In this document: positions 43,331-51,720 of the stretch, piece after piece
Position numbering within the stretch: position 1 is the first letter of the stretch
Layout of the letters: each line of letters opens with the position of its first letter
Assembly (NCBI RefSeq): GCF_016900775.1
Contig: NZ_JACJKN010000001.1
Coordinates: forward strand, 124,001 to 188,000
DNA from: Olsenella uli
GTDB taxonomy: Bacteria; Actinomycetota; Coriobacteriia; Coriobacteriales; Atopobiaceae
Direction: 5' to 3'
Length of the DNA: 64,000 bases
Translations under genes and position numbers: made by a program
The notes under the pieces: generated by a model
What the model was told of the DNA's origin: nothing
Seen by the model: the letters and a program-made list of their open reading frames with translations, nothing else
Database searches by the model: none

Positions 43331-46300
43331 GTGGCGGCACGGGGCGGCATATCCCCTGCGTTTTCAAAGGACGTCCTGCGCACGGTGCGCGGGAGCCTGA
43401 AGCGCTTCGTGGCCCTCGCCACGATCACCGCGCTTGGCGTGACCATGCTCGTGGGCCTGCGCGCGGCATGCGTGGACCTGCGCAACTCCGCCGACGCCTT
43501 CTTTGACGATCAGGGCCTCTTTGACGTGCGGGTGCAGTCGACCCTCGGGCTCACGGACGAGGACGTGGACGCGCTCTCGCGTCTCGACGGCGTGGAGGCC
43601 GTCGAGGGGGGCTACGCCGAGACGTGCTACACGACGGTGGGCACCACCTCGGAGAAGGTGGACGTCAAGGCGCTTTCCGCCTCGGGAATGAACGAGCCGC
43701 TCGTGCTCGAGGGTCGCCTGCCCGAGTTCGCGGGCGAGGTGGCGGTGACCGCGCGCTACCTCAAGGACTCCGGCCTCTCCGTCGGGGACTCGGTGAGCTT
43801 CCACGGCGCCGACGACGGCGAGGAGTCCGGCGAGGATGAGTCCGCGCTCGACTCCGGCTCGAGTGAGGTCTTCGGGCGCGGGGACTACACGATCGTGGGG
43901 TCCGTGCTCGACCCGATGGAGATCAACGCGGGCGAGGGGACGATGTCCTTCCGTTCGAGCGGAGGCTCGCAGTACTCCTTCTTCGTGACGGGGGACGACG
44001 TCGTCGATCCGAGCGTCTATACCGTGGCGTACGTCATGGTCGAGGGGGCCGCCGACCCGCTCTGCTACTCGGCGGAGTACGAGGGCATCGTGGACGAGGT
44101 GCTCCAGAGCGTCGAGGATGCGCGCGCCGAGCGCGAGCGCGCCCGCGGGGAGCAGGTTCGCTCCGACGCCGCCGAGGAGGTGGACGACGCGGAGGCCGAG
44201 GCCCTCGAGGAGCTGGCCGAAGCCGAGCAGGAGCTCGTGGATGGGCAGGCGGAGCTCGACGAGGGGCGTGCCGAGGTCGCGGACGGCCAGCGCGAGCTCG
44301 ACGAGCAGCGCGCGGACGCCCTCGCGCAGCTCGAGGACGCCCAGGATGCGATCGACGAGAACCTCCGCACGCTCGAGGAGGGCGCCGCGGAGTACGAGGA
44401 CGGCCTCGCCGCGTATGAGCAGGGCCTCGCCGCGTACGAGGCGGCGCTTCCGGGCGCCGAGCAGCAGCTTCGAGACGGCCAGGCCCAGCTCGACGCCGTG
44501 CGCGCGAACATCTCCGGCGTCGAGGTCGCCGAGGGGGTCACGATAGGCGACCTCGAGGAGCAGCGCGACCAGGCCCAGGCGGCCGTGGACTCGCTCCCAG
44601 GGACCATCGCGTCGATTGACGCCACCGCCGAGGGCGTGGCGTCAGGACTCGAGCAGATATCGGAGGCGCTCAAGGGCCTTCTGGGAACGGACTTCGGGAT
44701 CGGGGGGCTTGCGACGGAGGCGCGCGACGCCTGGGCGGCCGTGGTGGCCGTCGACCCGAGTGACGACGTGGCCGTCAGCGCCGCCGTGGGCGGGTACGCC
44801 GAGGTGCTCTCCCGGGCTTCGAAGACGCTCTCCGCCCTCTCGGGGCTCCTCGGGACCCAGATAGACCAGCTGGGCGTGAAGATTGCCGACCTCGACGGCC
44901 AGATCGAGGAGCTCGGCCGTGCCATCGAGGAGAACGAGGGGAAACTCGCGGACCTCACGAGCAGGATCGAGGAGCTTCAGGAGTCTGACCCCGAGTCTCC
45001 CGACCTCGAGGGACTTCTCAATCAGAAGATGGAGCTCGAGGGGACGCTCGGGGAGCAGCGGAAGAGCCGCGAGGACCTCCAGGGCCAGCGCGACGCCCTC
45101 CAGGGCCAGCTCGACACCTACGTCGGATACCAGACGAGCCTCGACCAGCTCATCTCCTTCGGAAGCGATGAGTCTGCGGACGGCCAGGGCGCCACGGCCC
45201 TGGCGAGCGGCCGCGTGCGGGCGCAGGCGGGCCTTGCCCAGGCCCAGGAGGGGCTCGACCGTCTCAACCCCGCGATCGAGCAGGCGAGGAGTGCCGTCGA
45301 GGCGGAGCTTGCCGCACGGCAGGCGGCCATCGACCAGGGCTGGCAGGAGCTCCGGAACGCCTATGCCGAGCTCGAGAGCGCCCGCGTCCTTCTCGCCCAG
45401 AGCGCGGAGCAGATAGCCGACGGGCGGGCCCAGCTTGCGGAGGGCCAGGCCGAGCTCGATCGCCAGCGCGCCGATGCCCTGGCACAGCTCGCCGACGCCC
45501 AGCGTCAGCTCGACGACGCCCTTGCGGAGATCGCCGATGGCCAGGCCGAGCTCGACGAGGGGCGCGCCACCTTCGAGCAGGAGCGCGACGACGCCCTCGC
45601 CGAGATTGCGGACGCCCGCGAGGAGATCGCGGACCTCCCCGACGCCACGTGGTACGTGCAGGACCGCTCGAGCCTCTCGAGCTACGCGAGCGTGGACTCC
45701 GACGCCTCCTCGATCGAGGCGATCGGCACCGTGATCCCCGTCGTGTTCTTCGTGGTGGCGGTGCTCATCAGCCTCACCACGATGACGCGCATGGTGGAGG
45801 AGGAGCGCGGGCTCATCGGCGTCTACAAGGCGCTCGGCTACGGCCGCGGGAGCATCCTCGCCAAGTACTCCCTCTACGCGCTGGCGGCGTGCCTCGTCGG
45901 GGGCGTGGTGGGCAACGTGCTCGGCTTCGTGGTGCTGCCGGCCATCATCTTCACGATCTTCTCGACCATGTACGCGCTGCCGGGGTTTAGCTACGGCTTT
46001 GACGCGGCGTGGGCGCTCGCGGCGTTTGCGCTCTTTGCCGCGGGCATCGTGGGCGCGACGCTTCTCACCTGCTGGCGGGAGCTCCACGAGTCGCCCGCCT
46101 CGCTCATGCGGCCCAAGGCCCCCAAGGCGGGCTCGCGCATCCTGCTCGAGCGCGTGGCGCCCGTGTGGCGCCGGCTCGGCTTCCTCAACAAGGTCACGGC
46201 GCGCAACCTCTTCCGCTACAAGCGCCGCCTCCTCATGACGGTCTTTGGCATCGCGGGGTGCGTGGCCCTGCTCATCACGGGCTTTGGCATCCGGGACACG

Positions 46301-47308
46301 GTCCTCTCGCTTCCCGGGCGCCAGTATGGGGATGCCGGCGTGACCCGCTACGACCTCATGGCCGTGACCTCGGCGGACGACCTCGACTCTGCGGTGGCCG
46401 ACCTCGAGGGGAGCCCCGAGGTCGAGGACGTGCTGCGCGTCTCCATCGACAGCCTCACCGTGAGCTATGGCGACTCCAAGGAGAGCGTCTCGCTCATCGT
46501 GGTCCCGGATGACGTCGACCTGTCGGGCTACGTGCGGCTCGTGGACGAGTCCGGGCAGCCCATGGCGCTCCCGGAGGACGGGGCCGTTATCACCAAGAAC
46601 GCCGAGCAGGTCATGGGCTTCTCGCTCGGTGACGAGCTTCATCTCCAGGACTCCACGCTTGCTGAGGGGACGACGCCTGCGGCCGGCATCGCAATGGGCT
46701 ATCTGGGCAACACGCTCTACATGACCGAGAGCGCCTACGAGGCCGCCTTCGGCGCGCCCTGCGAGCAGAACGGCGTGCTCGCGCACCTCTCAGGGGGCGC
46801 CGACGAGCAGATTGCCTTCTCCGAGGGGCTTACCGAGGACGGTCGCTACCTCTCGGTGGTCTCCACGCAGAAGCTCGTGAATGACTTCTCGAGCGCGTTC
46901 ACGCTCATCAACACCGTGGTCTACGTGGTCATCGTGCTGGCGGCGGCGCTCTCGTTCACGGTGGTCTTTACGCTCTCCAACACCAATATCTCCGAGCGCG
47001 AGCGCGAGCTCGCCACCATCAAGGTGCTTGGCTTCAGGCGGCCCGAGGTGCATCGCTACATCAACAAGGAGACGCTCATCCTCACGGCGATCGGCATCGT
47101 GGTCGGGCTTCCGATGGGCTATGTGCTGGCCCGCTCGCTCACGTGGATCCTCCGCATGCCGTCCCTTTACTTTGACGTGGTCGTGGACCCGCTCACGTAT
47201 GCAATCTCCGCGGCGATGGCCTTCGCGTTCACGCTGATGGTGAACCTCATCACCAACCGCTCCCTCGATCGCATCGACATGGTGGGCGCCCTCAAGTCCG
47301 CCGAGTGA
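43331..47308 (+). CDS. FtsX-like ABC permease with a very long extracellular coiled coil
   Basis: 1325 residues, starting at GTG. One membrane helix near residue 20-45 is followed by a large external region. This holds an Ala/Glu/Gln-rich coiled coil of about 500 residues (about 240-770) with repeated phrases such as ADGQAELDEGRA. Next come FtsX helices near 797-930, including MVEEERGLIGVYKALGYGRGSI. A further soluble part and a second FtsX unit (about 1185-1325, ISERERELATIKVLGFRRPEV) close the protein. This matches the predicted permeases of Firmicutes and Actinobacteria paired with MacB-like ATPases. The coiled coil may reach through the cell wall. The cargo is unknown. Confidence 0.88.
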   Translation: MAARGGISPAFSKDVLRTVRGSLKRFVALATITALGVTMLVGLRAACVDLRNSADAFFDDQGLFDVRVQSTLGLTDEDVDALSRLDGVEAVEGGYAETCYTTVGTTSEKVDVKALSASGMNEPLVLEGRLPEFAGEVAVTARYLKDSGLSVGDSVSFHGADDGEESGEDESALDSGSSEVFGRGDYTIVGSVLDPMEINAGEGTMSFRSSGGSQYSFFVTGDDVVDPSVYTVAYVMVEGAADPLCYSAEYEGIVDEVLQSVEDARAERERARGEQVRSDAAEEVDDAEAEALEELAEAEQELVDGQAELDEGRAEVADGQRELDEQRADALAQLEDAQDAIDENLRTLEEGAAEYEDGLAAYEQGLAAYEAALPGAEQQLRDGQAQLDAVRANISGVEVAEGVTIGDLEEQRDQAQAAVDSLPGTIASIDATAEGVASGLEQISEALKGLLGTDFGIGGLATEARDAWAAVVAVDPSDDVAVSAAVGGYAEVLSRASKTLSALSGLLGTQIDQLGVKIADLDGQIEELGRAIEENEGKLADLTSRIEELQESDPESPDLEGLLNQKMELEGTLGEQRKSREDLQGQRDALQGQLDTYVGYQTSLDQLISFGSDESADGQGATALASGRVRAQAGLAQAQEGLDRLNPAIEQARSAVEAELAARQAAIDQGWQELRNAYAELESARVLLAQSAEQIADGRAQLAEGQAELDRQRADALAQLADAQRQLDDALAEIADGQAELDEGRATFEQERDDALAEIADAREEIADLPDATWYVQDRSSLSSYASVDSDASSIEAIGTVIPVVFFVVAVLISLTTMTRMVEEERGLIGVYKALGYGRGSILAKYSLYALAACLVGGVVGNVLGFVVLPAIIFTIFSTMYALPGFSYGFDAAWALAAFALFAAGIVGATLLTCWRELHESPASLMRPKAPKAGSRILLERVAPVWRRLGFLNKVTARNLFRYKRRLLMTVFGIAGCVALLITGFGIRDTVLSLPGRQYGDAGVTRYDLMAVTSADDLDSAVADLEGSPEVEDVLRVSIDSLTVSYGDSKESVSLIVVPDDVDLSGYVRLVDESGQPMALPEDGAVITKNAEQVMGFSLGDELHLQDSTLAEGTTPAAGIAMGYLGNTLYMTESAYEAAFGAPCEQNGVLAHLSGGADEQIAFSEGLTEDGRYLSVVSTQKLVNDFSSAFTLINTVVYVVIVLAAALSFTVVFTLSNTNISERERELATIKVLGFRRPEVHRYINKETLILTAIGIVVGLPMGYVLARSLTWILRMPSLYFDVVVDPLTYAISAAMAFAFTLMVNLITNRSLDRIDMVGALKSAE

Positions 47309-47317
47309 CCTGGCAAG

Positions 47318-47393
47318 GGCGACCTGACAAGGGTGACGGGGGCGTTGCCATGGTTTTCATGACAAACGCCCCCGTCACCCTTGTCAGGTCGCC
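47318..47393. repeat. Class I palindrome, family P1, copy 5 (slightly decayed)
   Basis: The arms pair over about 36 bp. The apex has diverged: GTTGCCATG on the left against CATGACAAAC on the right. The core is TGACAAGGGTGACGGGGGC. It starts 10 nt after the permease stop. Confidence 0.85.
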
Positions 47394-47419
47394 TCCGTCA
47401 GTTCGAGTGCGGTCTGGCT

Positions 47420-47483
47420 GAGTGACAGCTTTTGTACGGATGAGGCCCCCTCGGGGGCCTCGTTTATCCGAAAGCTGTCACTC
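47420..47483. repeat. Class I palindrome, family P3, copy 1, containing a terminator
   Basis: Outer arms GAGTGACAGCTTT and complement. The inner stem AGGCCCCC-TC-GGGGGCCT is followed by CGTTTAT, so it can also act as a terminator for the permease transcript. It lies between convergent genes. Confidence 0.85.
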
Positions 47484-47502
47484 GCCGTGGGGTGCCCTTT
47501 TG

Positions 47503-48273
47503 CTACTCGCGCTGGGCGAGAAACGCGCGGGTGCGCTCCTCGCGCGGGTGCTCGATGACCTGCTCGGCCGGGCCCTGCTCTACGATGACGCCGCCGTCCA
47601 TGAAGACCACGCGGTCCGCGACCTCGCGGGCGAAGCCCATCTCGTGCGTGACGATCACGAGCGTCATGTTCTCTGCCGCAAGCTCCTTGATGACGCGCAG
47701 GACCTCGGCCGTGAGCTCGGGGTCGAGGGCGCTCGTGGGCTCGTCGAAGTAGACGATGTCGGGGTGCATGGCCAGGGCGCGGGCGATGCTCGCGCGCTGC
47801 TGCTGGCCGCCGGAGAGCTGGCAGGGCACCTTGTCCTCGTTGCCGGCGAGCCCCATCTTGGCAAGAAGGGCACGGGCCTCCGCCTCGGCCTCGGCGCGGT
47901 CGCGCCCCCGCACGCACACGGGCGCGTCCATGACGTTGCGCAGCACCGAGAAGTGCGGGAAGAGGTTGTAGTTCTGGAACACCAGGCCAAAGCGCTGGCG
48001 GGCCTGGGCGAGCACGTTCTTGTCGCCATATGCGCCTCCGTGGGCGACGGTCACGTCCTCGTAGGAGAGGTCGCCGTCATCCAGGCGCTCGAGCAGCGTG
48101 AGGCAGCGCAGCAGGGTTGACTTGCCGCCGCCCGAGGGGCCGATGATGGCCACGACCTCGCCGGGGCTCACGGAGAGCGAGATGTCACGCAGGACCTCCA
48201 CGTCGCCGAAGCTCTTGCGCGCGTGCTCGAGGGAGACGACGGGACGCGCCTCGTTCTTCTCGGCGTTAGTCAT
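47503..48273 (-). CDS. Polar amino-acid ABC transporter, ATP-binding protein
   Basis: 256-residue importer ATPase of the GlnQ/ArtP type. Walker A is [20 protein letters not shown], the Q-loop is [17 protein letters not shown], the signature is [15 protein letters not shown] and Walker B is [12 protein letters not shown], followed by [15 protein letters not shown]. These are the standard amino-acid-transport motifs. Its start overlaps the permease stop by eight bases. With the permease and the binding lipoprotein it forms a complete one-permease importer. Confidence 0.93.
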   Translation of the reverse strand: MTNAEKNEARPVVSLEHARKSFGDVEVLRDISLSVSPGEVVAIIGPSGGGKSTLLRCLTLLERLDDGDLSYEDVTVAHGGAYGDKNVLAQARQRFGLVFQNYNLFPHFSVLRNVMDAPVCVRGRDRAEAEAEARALLAKMGLAGNEDKVPCQLSGGQQQRASIARALAMHPDIVYFDEPTSALDPELTAEVLRVIKELAAENMTLVIVTHEMGFAREVADRVVFMDGGVIVEQGPAEQVIEHPREERTRAFLAQRE

Positions 48274-48919
48274 GGTAGTAGCTCAGCTTTCTCTCGATGC
48301 GCCCGGCCACGAAGTCGACGAGCAGGTTGAAGACCCAGTAGAAGGCTGCCGCGATGGCGAAGGGCAGCATGCTCACCTGGCTTGCGACGAGCTGCTTGGC
48401 CACGGTGAACATCTCGATGACGCCGATGGAGAAGGCGAGCGAGGTGTCCTTAACGAGCGTGATGACCTCGTTGGTCATGGCGGGCATGATGCGCTTGACC
48501 ACCTGCGGCAGCACGATGCGCACGAACGTCTGCGCCTTGGAGTAGCCGAGGACCTCGGCCGCCTCGTGCTGGCCTTGTGGGATGGACTGGATGCCGGAGC
48601 GGTAGATCTCGGCGAAGTAGGCGGCGTAGTTGACGATGAAGGCCACGATGGTGGCGTACCACTTGCTGTCGGTGGTGAGGCTGATGCCAAAGACGTAGTA
48701 CGGCACGAAGTAGATGGCAAACATCTGCAGCATGAGCGGGGTGCCGCGCATGAGGGAGATGTAGAAGCGGGCGAGGAGCGCGAGCGGCCTCACGCGGCTC
48801 ATGCGGGCGAAGGCGACGAGCATGCCAAGGGGCAGTGACCCCACGAGGGTGAAGAGGAATATCTGCAGGCTGACGAGGAATCCCTCGGCAAGCATGCCGG
48901 TCATGGTAAGCGCGTCCAC
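48266..48919 (-). CDS. Polar amino-acid ABC transporter, permease
   Basis: 217-residue HisM/GlnP-type permease with about five membrane helices. The EAA loop reads [36 protein letters not shown] and [15 protein letters not shown] are typical. I place the start at GTG 48919, preceded closely by AAAGGAG; a longer reading frame runs upstream through a repeat hairpin and should not be used. It probably works as a homodimer with the ATPase downstream. Confidence 0.9.
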   Translation of the reverse strand: MDALTMTGMLAEGFLVSLQIFLFTLVGSLPLGMLVAFARMSRVRPLALLARFYISLMRGTPLMLQMFAIYFVPYYVFGISLTTDSKWYATIVAFIVNYAAYFAEIYRSGIQSIPQGQHEAAEVLGYSKAQTFVRIVLPQVVKRIMPAMTNEVITLVKDTSLAFSIGVIEMFTVAKQLVASQVSMLPFAIAAAFYWVFNLLVDFVAGRIERKLSYYHD

Positions 48920-48938
48920 GCTGCTCCTTTCACGACCA

Positions 48939-48975
48939 GGATGCCTAAAAGGGGACAGGCCCCTTTTAGGCATCC
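48939..48975. repeat. Class I palindrome, family P2, shortened copy 3, inside the amino-acid ABC operon
   Basis: Perfect 16-bp arms (48939-48954 and 48960-48975) with a 5-nt ACAGG loop. It sits between the binding-protein stop and the permease ribosome site. Here a hairpin could lower downstream expression or stabilise the upstream message. Confidence 0.88.
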
Positions 48976-49003
48976 CTGGGAGGAACCTTTGGGTCGGGTG
49001 CCG

Positions 49004-49873
49004 CTACTCGAGGCACCAGTTGGCGTAGTCGATGCCCTGGTCGGCGTACTTCTCGCAGAGCTCCTCGACGAAGCCCTCCTCGTCCATGGCGCGCAGGGTC
49101 TCGGTGACCGTGCTTGCCGTGGCGTCGTCGCCCTTCTTGAAGCCGACGGCGTAGTGCTCCTCGGAGAGGGGCTCGTCCATCTGGACGTAGGCGTCGGGCT
49201 TGGCGGCGAGCTGATAGGCGGCGATGGAGAGGTCGCAGGCCACGGCGTCCACGGCGCCGGACTCGAGCTGCATGAAGGCGGTGTTGTAATCGCCGATGGT
49301 CTCGAGGCTGGCAAAGGTGGCGGCAAGCTCCGCCTGTGTGGCGTCCTCTCCGGCGAGCACGTTGTAGGCGGCGGAGTCGACCTGCGTGATCACGGCCTTG
49401 CCGGCGAGGTCGTCAAAGCTCGCGATGCCTGAGTCCGCGCGCGTGACGACGACCTGCGCGTTGAGCATGTACGGCTCGGAGAAGGTGTAGTCCTCCTCGC
49501 GGCCCTCCATGGTGAAGCCGTTCCAGATGCAGTTGATGGCGCCGCTGTCGAGCAGGGTGTCCTTGGCGTCCCAGTCGACGGGCTCGAGCTGGATTCCCCA
49601 GTCGTTGCGGCTGGCGACCTCCTGGGCGAGCTCGAGGTCGAAGCCGGTGTACTCGCCGTCGTCGCCGACGTAGCCGTAGGGCGGGTAGGAGGAGTCAAAG
49701 CCCACGATGAGGGTGCCGGTGTCCGCGGCCCCGGTGCCGGCCCCGCCGGTATCGGCGGCGGGCTCCGCCGCGTCATCGCTGGTCGCGGGCGTGCCGCCGC
49801 AGCCGGCAAGCGCGGCGGCGGAGAGGGCGGCGAGGGAGGAGAGGACGAACGACCTTCTGTTTATGGCGCGCAT
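49004..49873 (-). CDS. Amino-acid ABC transporter, substrate-binding lipoprotein
   Basis: 289 residues with a lipoprotein signal: a basic start (MRAINRR), a hydrophobic core and the lipobox LAGC with Cys25. A Gly/Ala/Asp-rich tether (about 26-53) precedes the periplasmic-binding-protein fold: TLIVGFDSSYPPYGYV, EYTGFDLELAQEVA, CIWNGFTMEGREEDYTFS and MQLESGAVDAVACD. These match the family 3 solute-binding proteins for polar amino acids. It is the first gene of the operon and is followed by a hairpin, the common pattern that gives excess binding protein. Confidence 0.92.
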   Translation of the reverse strand: MRAINRRSFVLSSLAALSAAALAGCGGTPATSDDAAEPAADTGGAGTGAADTGTLIVGFDSSYPPYGYVGDDGEYTGFDLELAQEVASRNDWGIQLEPVDWDAKDTLLDSGAINCIWNGFTMEGREEDYTFSEPYMLNAQVVVTRADSGIASFDDLAGKAVITQVDSAAYNVLAGEDATQAELAATFASLETIGDYNTAFMQLESGAVDAVACDLSIAAYQLAAKPDAYVQMDEPLSEEHYAVGFKKGDDATASTVTETLRAMDEEGFVEELCEKYADQGIDYANWCLE

Positions 49874-49909
49874 GGGATTCCTTCCGTATGGTTCTTCTCG
49901 GCGGGGCCG

Positions 49910-49963
49910 GTACTTTACTCTGCTAAAGCACGGATGAATATACGCTTTAGCGTGGTGGAGTAC
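49910..49963. promoter_or_regulatory. Extended dyad upstream of the amino-acid transporter
   Basis: GTACT (49910-49914) and GCTAAAGC (49922-49929) mirror GCTTTAGC (49944-49951) and AGTAC (49959-49963) about one centre at 49936.5. GTATATTC on the minus strand in the centre is a possible -10. It is placed as an operator for the transporter operon; no matching regulator is encoded nearby. Confidence 0.5.
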
Positions 49964-50017
49964 AAGGTGGGTGCGTGCAGGTTTTCAGGTTGGTAACAGA
50001 GCGGCTGTGGTATGATG

Positions 50018-50106
50018 GCGCCCCACGAGGGAGTAGTGGCACGCCGCCCGCGGCGTGTGGTGCGTCAACACGCTGGCCGCAGGGCCTGGCGCGCCTTAAT
50101 CAACGA
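50018..50106 (+). ncRNA. yybP-ykoY (manganese) riboswitch aptamer
   Basis: The conserved GGGAGTAG segment (50029-50036) and TGCGTCAACACGC (50061-50073) are joined by the GC hairpin ACGCCGCC-CGC-GGCGTGT and followed by GGCCGCAGGGCC. This is the Mn-sensing yybP-ykoY architecture. It begins just after a TATGAT -10 box (50011-50016) and leads into an intrinsic terminator and mntP. Boundaries are approximate. Confidence 0.88.
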
Positions 50107-50147
50107 GACTCGCGACGAGGGTGAGGGCCCTTGTCGCGAGTCTTTTT
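50107..50147 (+). terminator. Riboswitch-controlled terminator before mntP
   Basis: A 15-bp stem with one G-U pair (50107-50121 with 50128-50142), then five T residues. Manganese binding to the aptamer is expected to prevent this stem, turning mntP on. Confidence 0.85.
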
Positions 50148-50173
50148 CTTTGACGCTGACGAGAGGGGACGTC

Positions 50174-50746
50174 ATGGGTATTGTCGAGCTGCTTCTCATT
50201 GCCGTGGGGCTGTCCATGGACGCGTTTGCCGTCTCCATCTGCCGTGGCCTGGGGATGCGGCGGCTCAACCTGCGGACGGCGGCCGTTCTGGCGCTCTTCT
50301 TTGGCGGCTTCCAGGGGCTGATGCCGCTCATCGGATGGGCGCTTGGCAGCCAGTTCATGTGGCTCATCGAGCCCGTGGATCACTGGGTGGCGTTTGTGCT
50401 GCTCGCCTTCATTGGCGGCAAGATGCTCTGGGAGGCCTTCCATGAGGAGGAGGGGTGCTGCGGCTGCGAGGACACGAGCGGGATTGACCTGCGGGAGTTT
50501 CTCGTGTTGGCGGTGGCCACCTCGATCGACGCGCTGGCAGCAGGCATTTCCTTTGCGGCGCTCGCGGTGGATATCGTCCCGACGGTTGCCCTCATCGGCG
50601 TCATCACGTTTGGCCTTTCGTTTGCCGGCGTCGCGGTGGGCCACTACTTCGGCGCGCGCTACGAGAAACCTGCGAGCGTTGTGGGCGGCGTGGTGCTGAT
50701 TTTGATCGGCCTCAAGGTCCTCCTCGAGCACCTGGGCGTTCTGTAG
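50174..50746 (+). CDS. mntP: Manganese efflux pump MntP
   Basis: Exports Mn(II). 190 residues with six membrane helices in two inverted repeats. The paired transport aspartates are in LSMDAFAVSICRG (Asp16) and VATSIDALAAGISF. The GFQGLMPLIGWALG and FGLSFAGVAVGHYFGARYE helices are typical. The short cytosolic loop is Cys/Glu-rich (HEEEGCCGCEDTSG). It is controlled by the upstream Mn riboswitch. Its TAG stop lies in the left arm of a class I palindrome. Confidence 0.95.
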   Translation: MGIVELLLIAVGLSMDAFAVSICRGLGMRRLNLRTAAVLALFFGGFQGLMPLIGWALGSQFMWLIEPVDHWVAFVLLAFIGGKMLWEAFHEEEGCCGCEDTSGIDLREFLVLAVATSIDALAAGISFAALAVDIVPTVALIGVITFGLSFAGVAVGHYFGARYEKPASVVGGVVLILIGLKVLLEHLGVL

Positions 50747-50827
50747 TTTGGGGACGGGCTATTTCTCTCAGAGAGCCCCGGGCCTGCCCCGAGCTCTCTG
50801 AGAGAAATAGCCCGTCCCCAAACTACA
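50742..50827. repeat. Class I palindrome, P2-related, with both neighbours' stop codons in its arms
   Basis: Perfect 34-bp arms (50742-50775 and 50794-50827). The outer part, TTTGGGGACGGGC, resembles family P2; the inner part is CTCTCAGAGAG-type. The stops of mntP (50744-50746) and engB (50823-50825) are mirror images within the arms, and both genes end CTGTAG. Confidence 0.9.
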
Positions 50828-51413
50828 GACAGGCGTCGGCGATGCGGCGACGCAGGTCATCGATGCCCTGGCCCGTCTCCGAGGAGGTGACGACCACCTG
50901 GTCGCGCTCGATGCCGAGCTGTCGCGCGATCGCGGCCGCCTGCTGCGCCTGCTTGGAGCGCCCGAGCTTGTCCGCCTTGGTGAGCGCTACCACGAAGGGA
51001 AGGCCGCTCTCGCGCAAAAACCCCACCATCTCGTGGTCGAGCCGCTGCGCGTCGTGCCGGATGTCCACGAGGGCGATGACGAGGTTGAAGCTGCGCTCCT
51101 GCGCAAAGTAGCCGGAGATGAGGTCCGCCCAGCGCTGCTTCTCCTTCTGGGAGACCTTGGCAAAGCCATAGCCGGGCAGGTCCACAAAGCGAATGCCGTC
51201 GACCTCGAAGAAGTTGATGTTGGCCGTCTTGCCGGGCGTGCTCGAGACCTTGACGAGGCCCTTGCGGTTGAAGAGCTTGTTGAGCAGGGACGACTTGCCC
51301 ACGTTGGAGCGGCCGGCCACCGCGACCTCGGGCGTGGTCGACTCGGGAAGCTGGGCCACGGTGCCGTATGAGGCCTCGAAGCGCGCAGTCTGGTAGTTGA
51401 TGCTGCCGGCCAT
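50823..51413 (-). CDS. engB: Ribosome biogenesis GTP-binding protein EngB/YsxC
   Basis: GTPase needed for 50S ribosome assembly. 196 residues. G1 is GRSNVGKSS at 34-42, G3 is DLPGYG, G4 is TKADK and G5 is a TSSETG-like motif. FNRKGLVKVSSTPGKTANINFF is the family switch region. The gene is convergent with mntP and shares its 3' palindrome. A class II array covers its upstream region. Confidence 0.95.
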   Translation of the reverse strand: MAGSINYQTARFEASYGTVAQLPESTTPEVAVAGRSNVGKSSLLNKLFNRKGLVKVSSTPGKTANINFFEVDGIRFVDLPGYGFAKVSQKEKQRWADLISGYFAQERSFNLVIALVDIRHDAQRLDHEMVGFLRESGLPFVVALTKADKLGRSKQAQQAAAIARQLGIERDQVVVTSSETGQGIDDLRRRIADACL

Positions 51414-51473
51414 GGGGGTCCTTTCTCGATGTTGTGCGATGACCCATTGTACTTTGAGCCGGTGCCGCTGAAT

Positions 51474-51706
51474 TGCGCAGTCAGGCCGATGGTGCGAAGA
51501 AACGCGGTTTTGATGCGCAATCAGCGCCTTGGTGCGAAGGCATTTCGCGCGCTCACAAGATGATGGCTGCTCCGCACCTGGCCTTTTGCGGAGACACCGC
51601 CCCTCGAAGCGTCAAAAGAAGCCGAGGAGCCATAGAATGGCTTCGCACCAAGGGGCTGATTGCGCAGACGGCGTCCATTTCTTCGCACCAAGGGCCTAAC
51701 TGCGCA
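51474..51706. repeat. Class II fold-back array, family A, copy 3
   Basis: Two forward units (GTGCGAAG at 51492 and 51532, 40 bp apart) face two inverted units (CTTCGCACC at 51641 and 51681, 40 bp apart). The spacers between units are 15 nt but, unlike copy 2, are not complementary. It fills the divergent gap between engB and the fructosamine kinase gene, ending 15 nt before the latter's ATG. Confidence 0.88.
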
Positions 51707-51720
51707 CAGAAGGGGGCTTC

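Noticed and set aside
48919-48973. Longer N-terminus for the amino-acid permease
   Set aside because: It would translate through the repeat hairpin, and a GTG with a close AAAGGAG lies at 48919.
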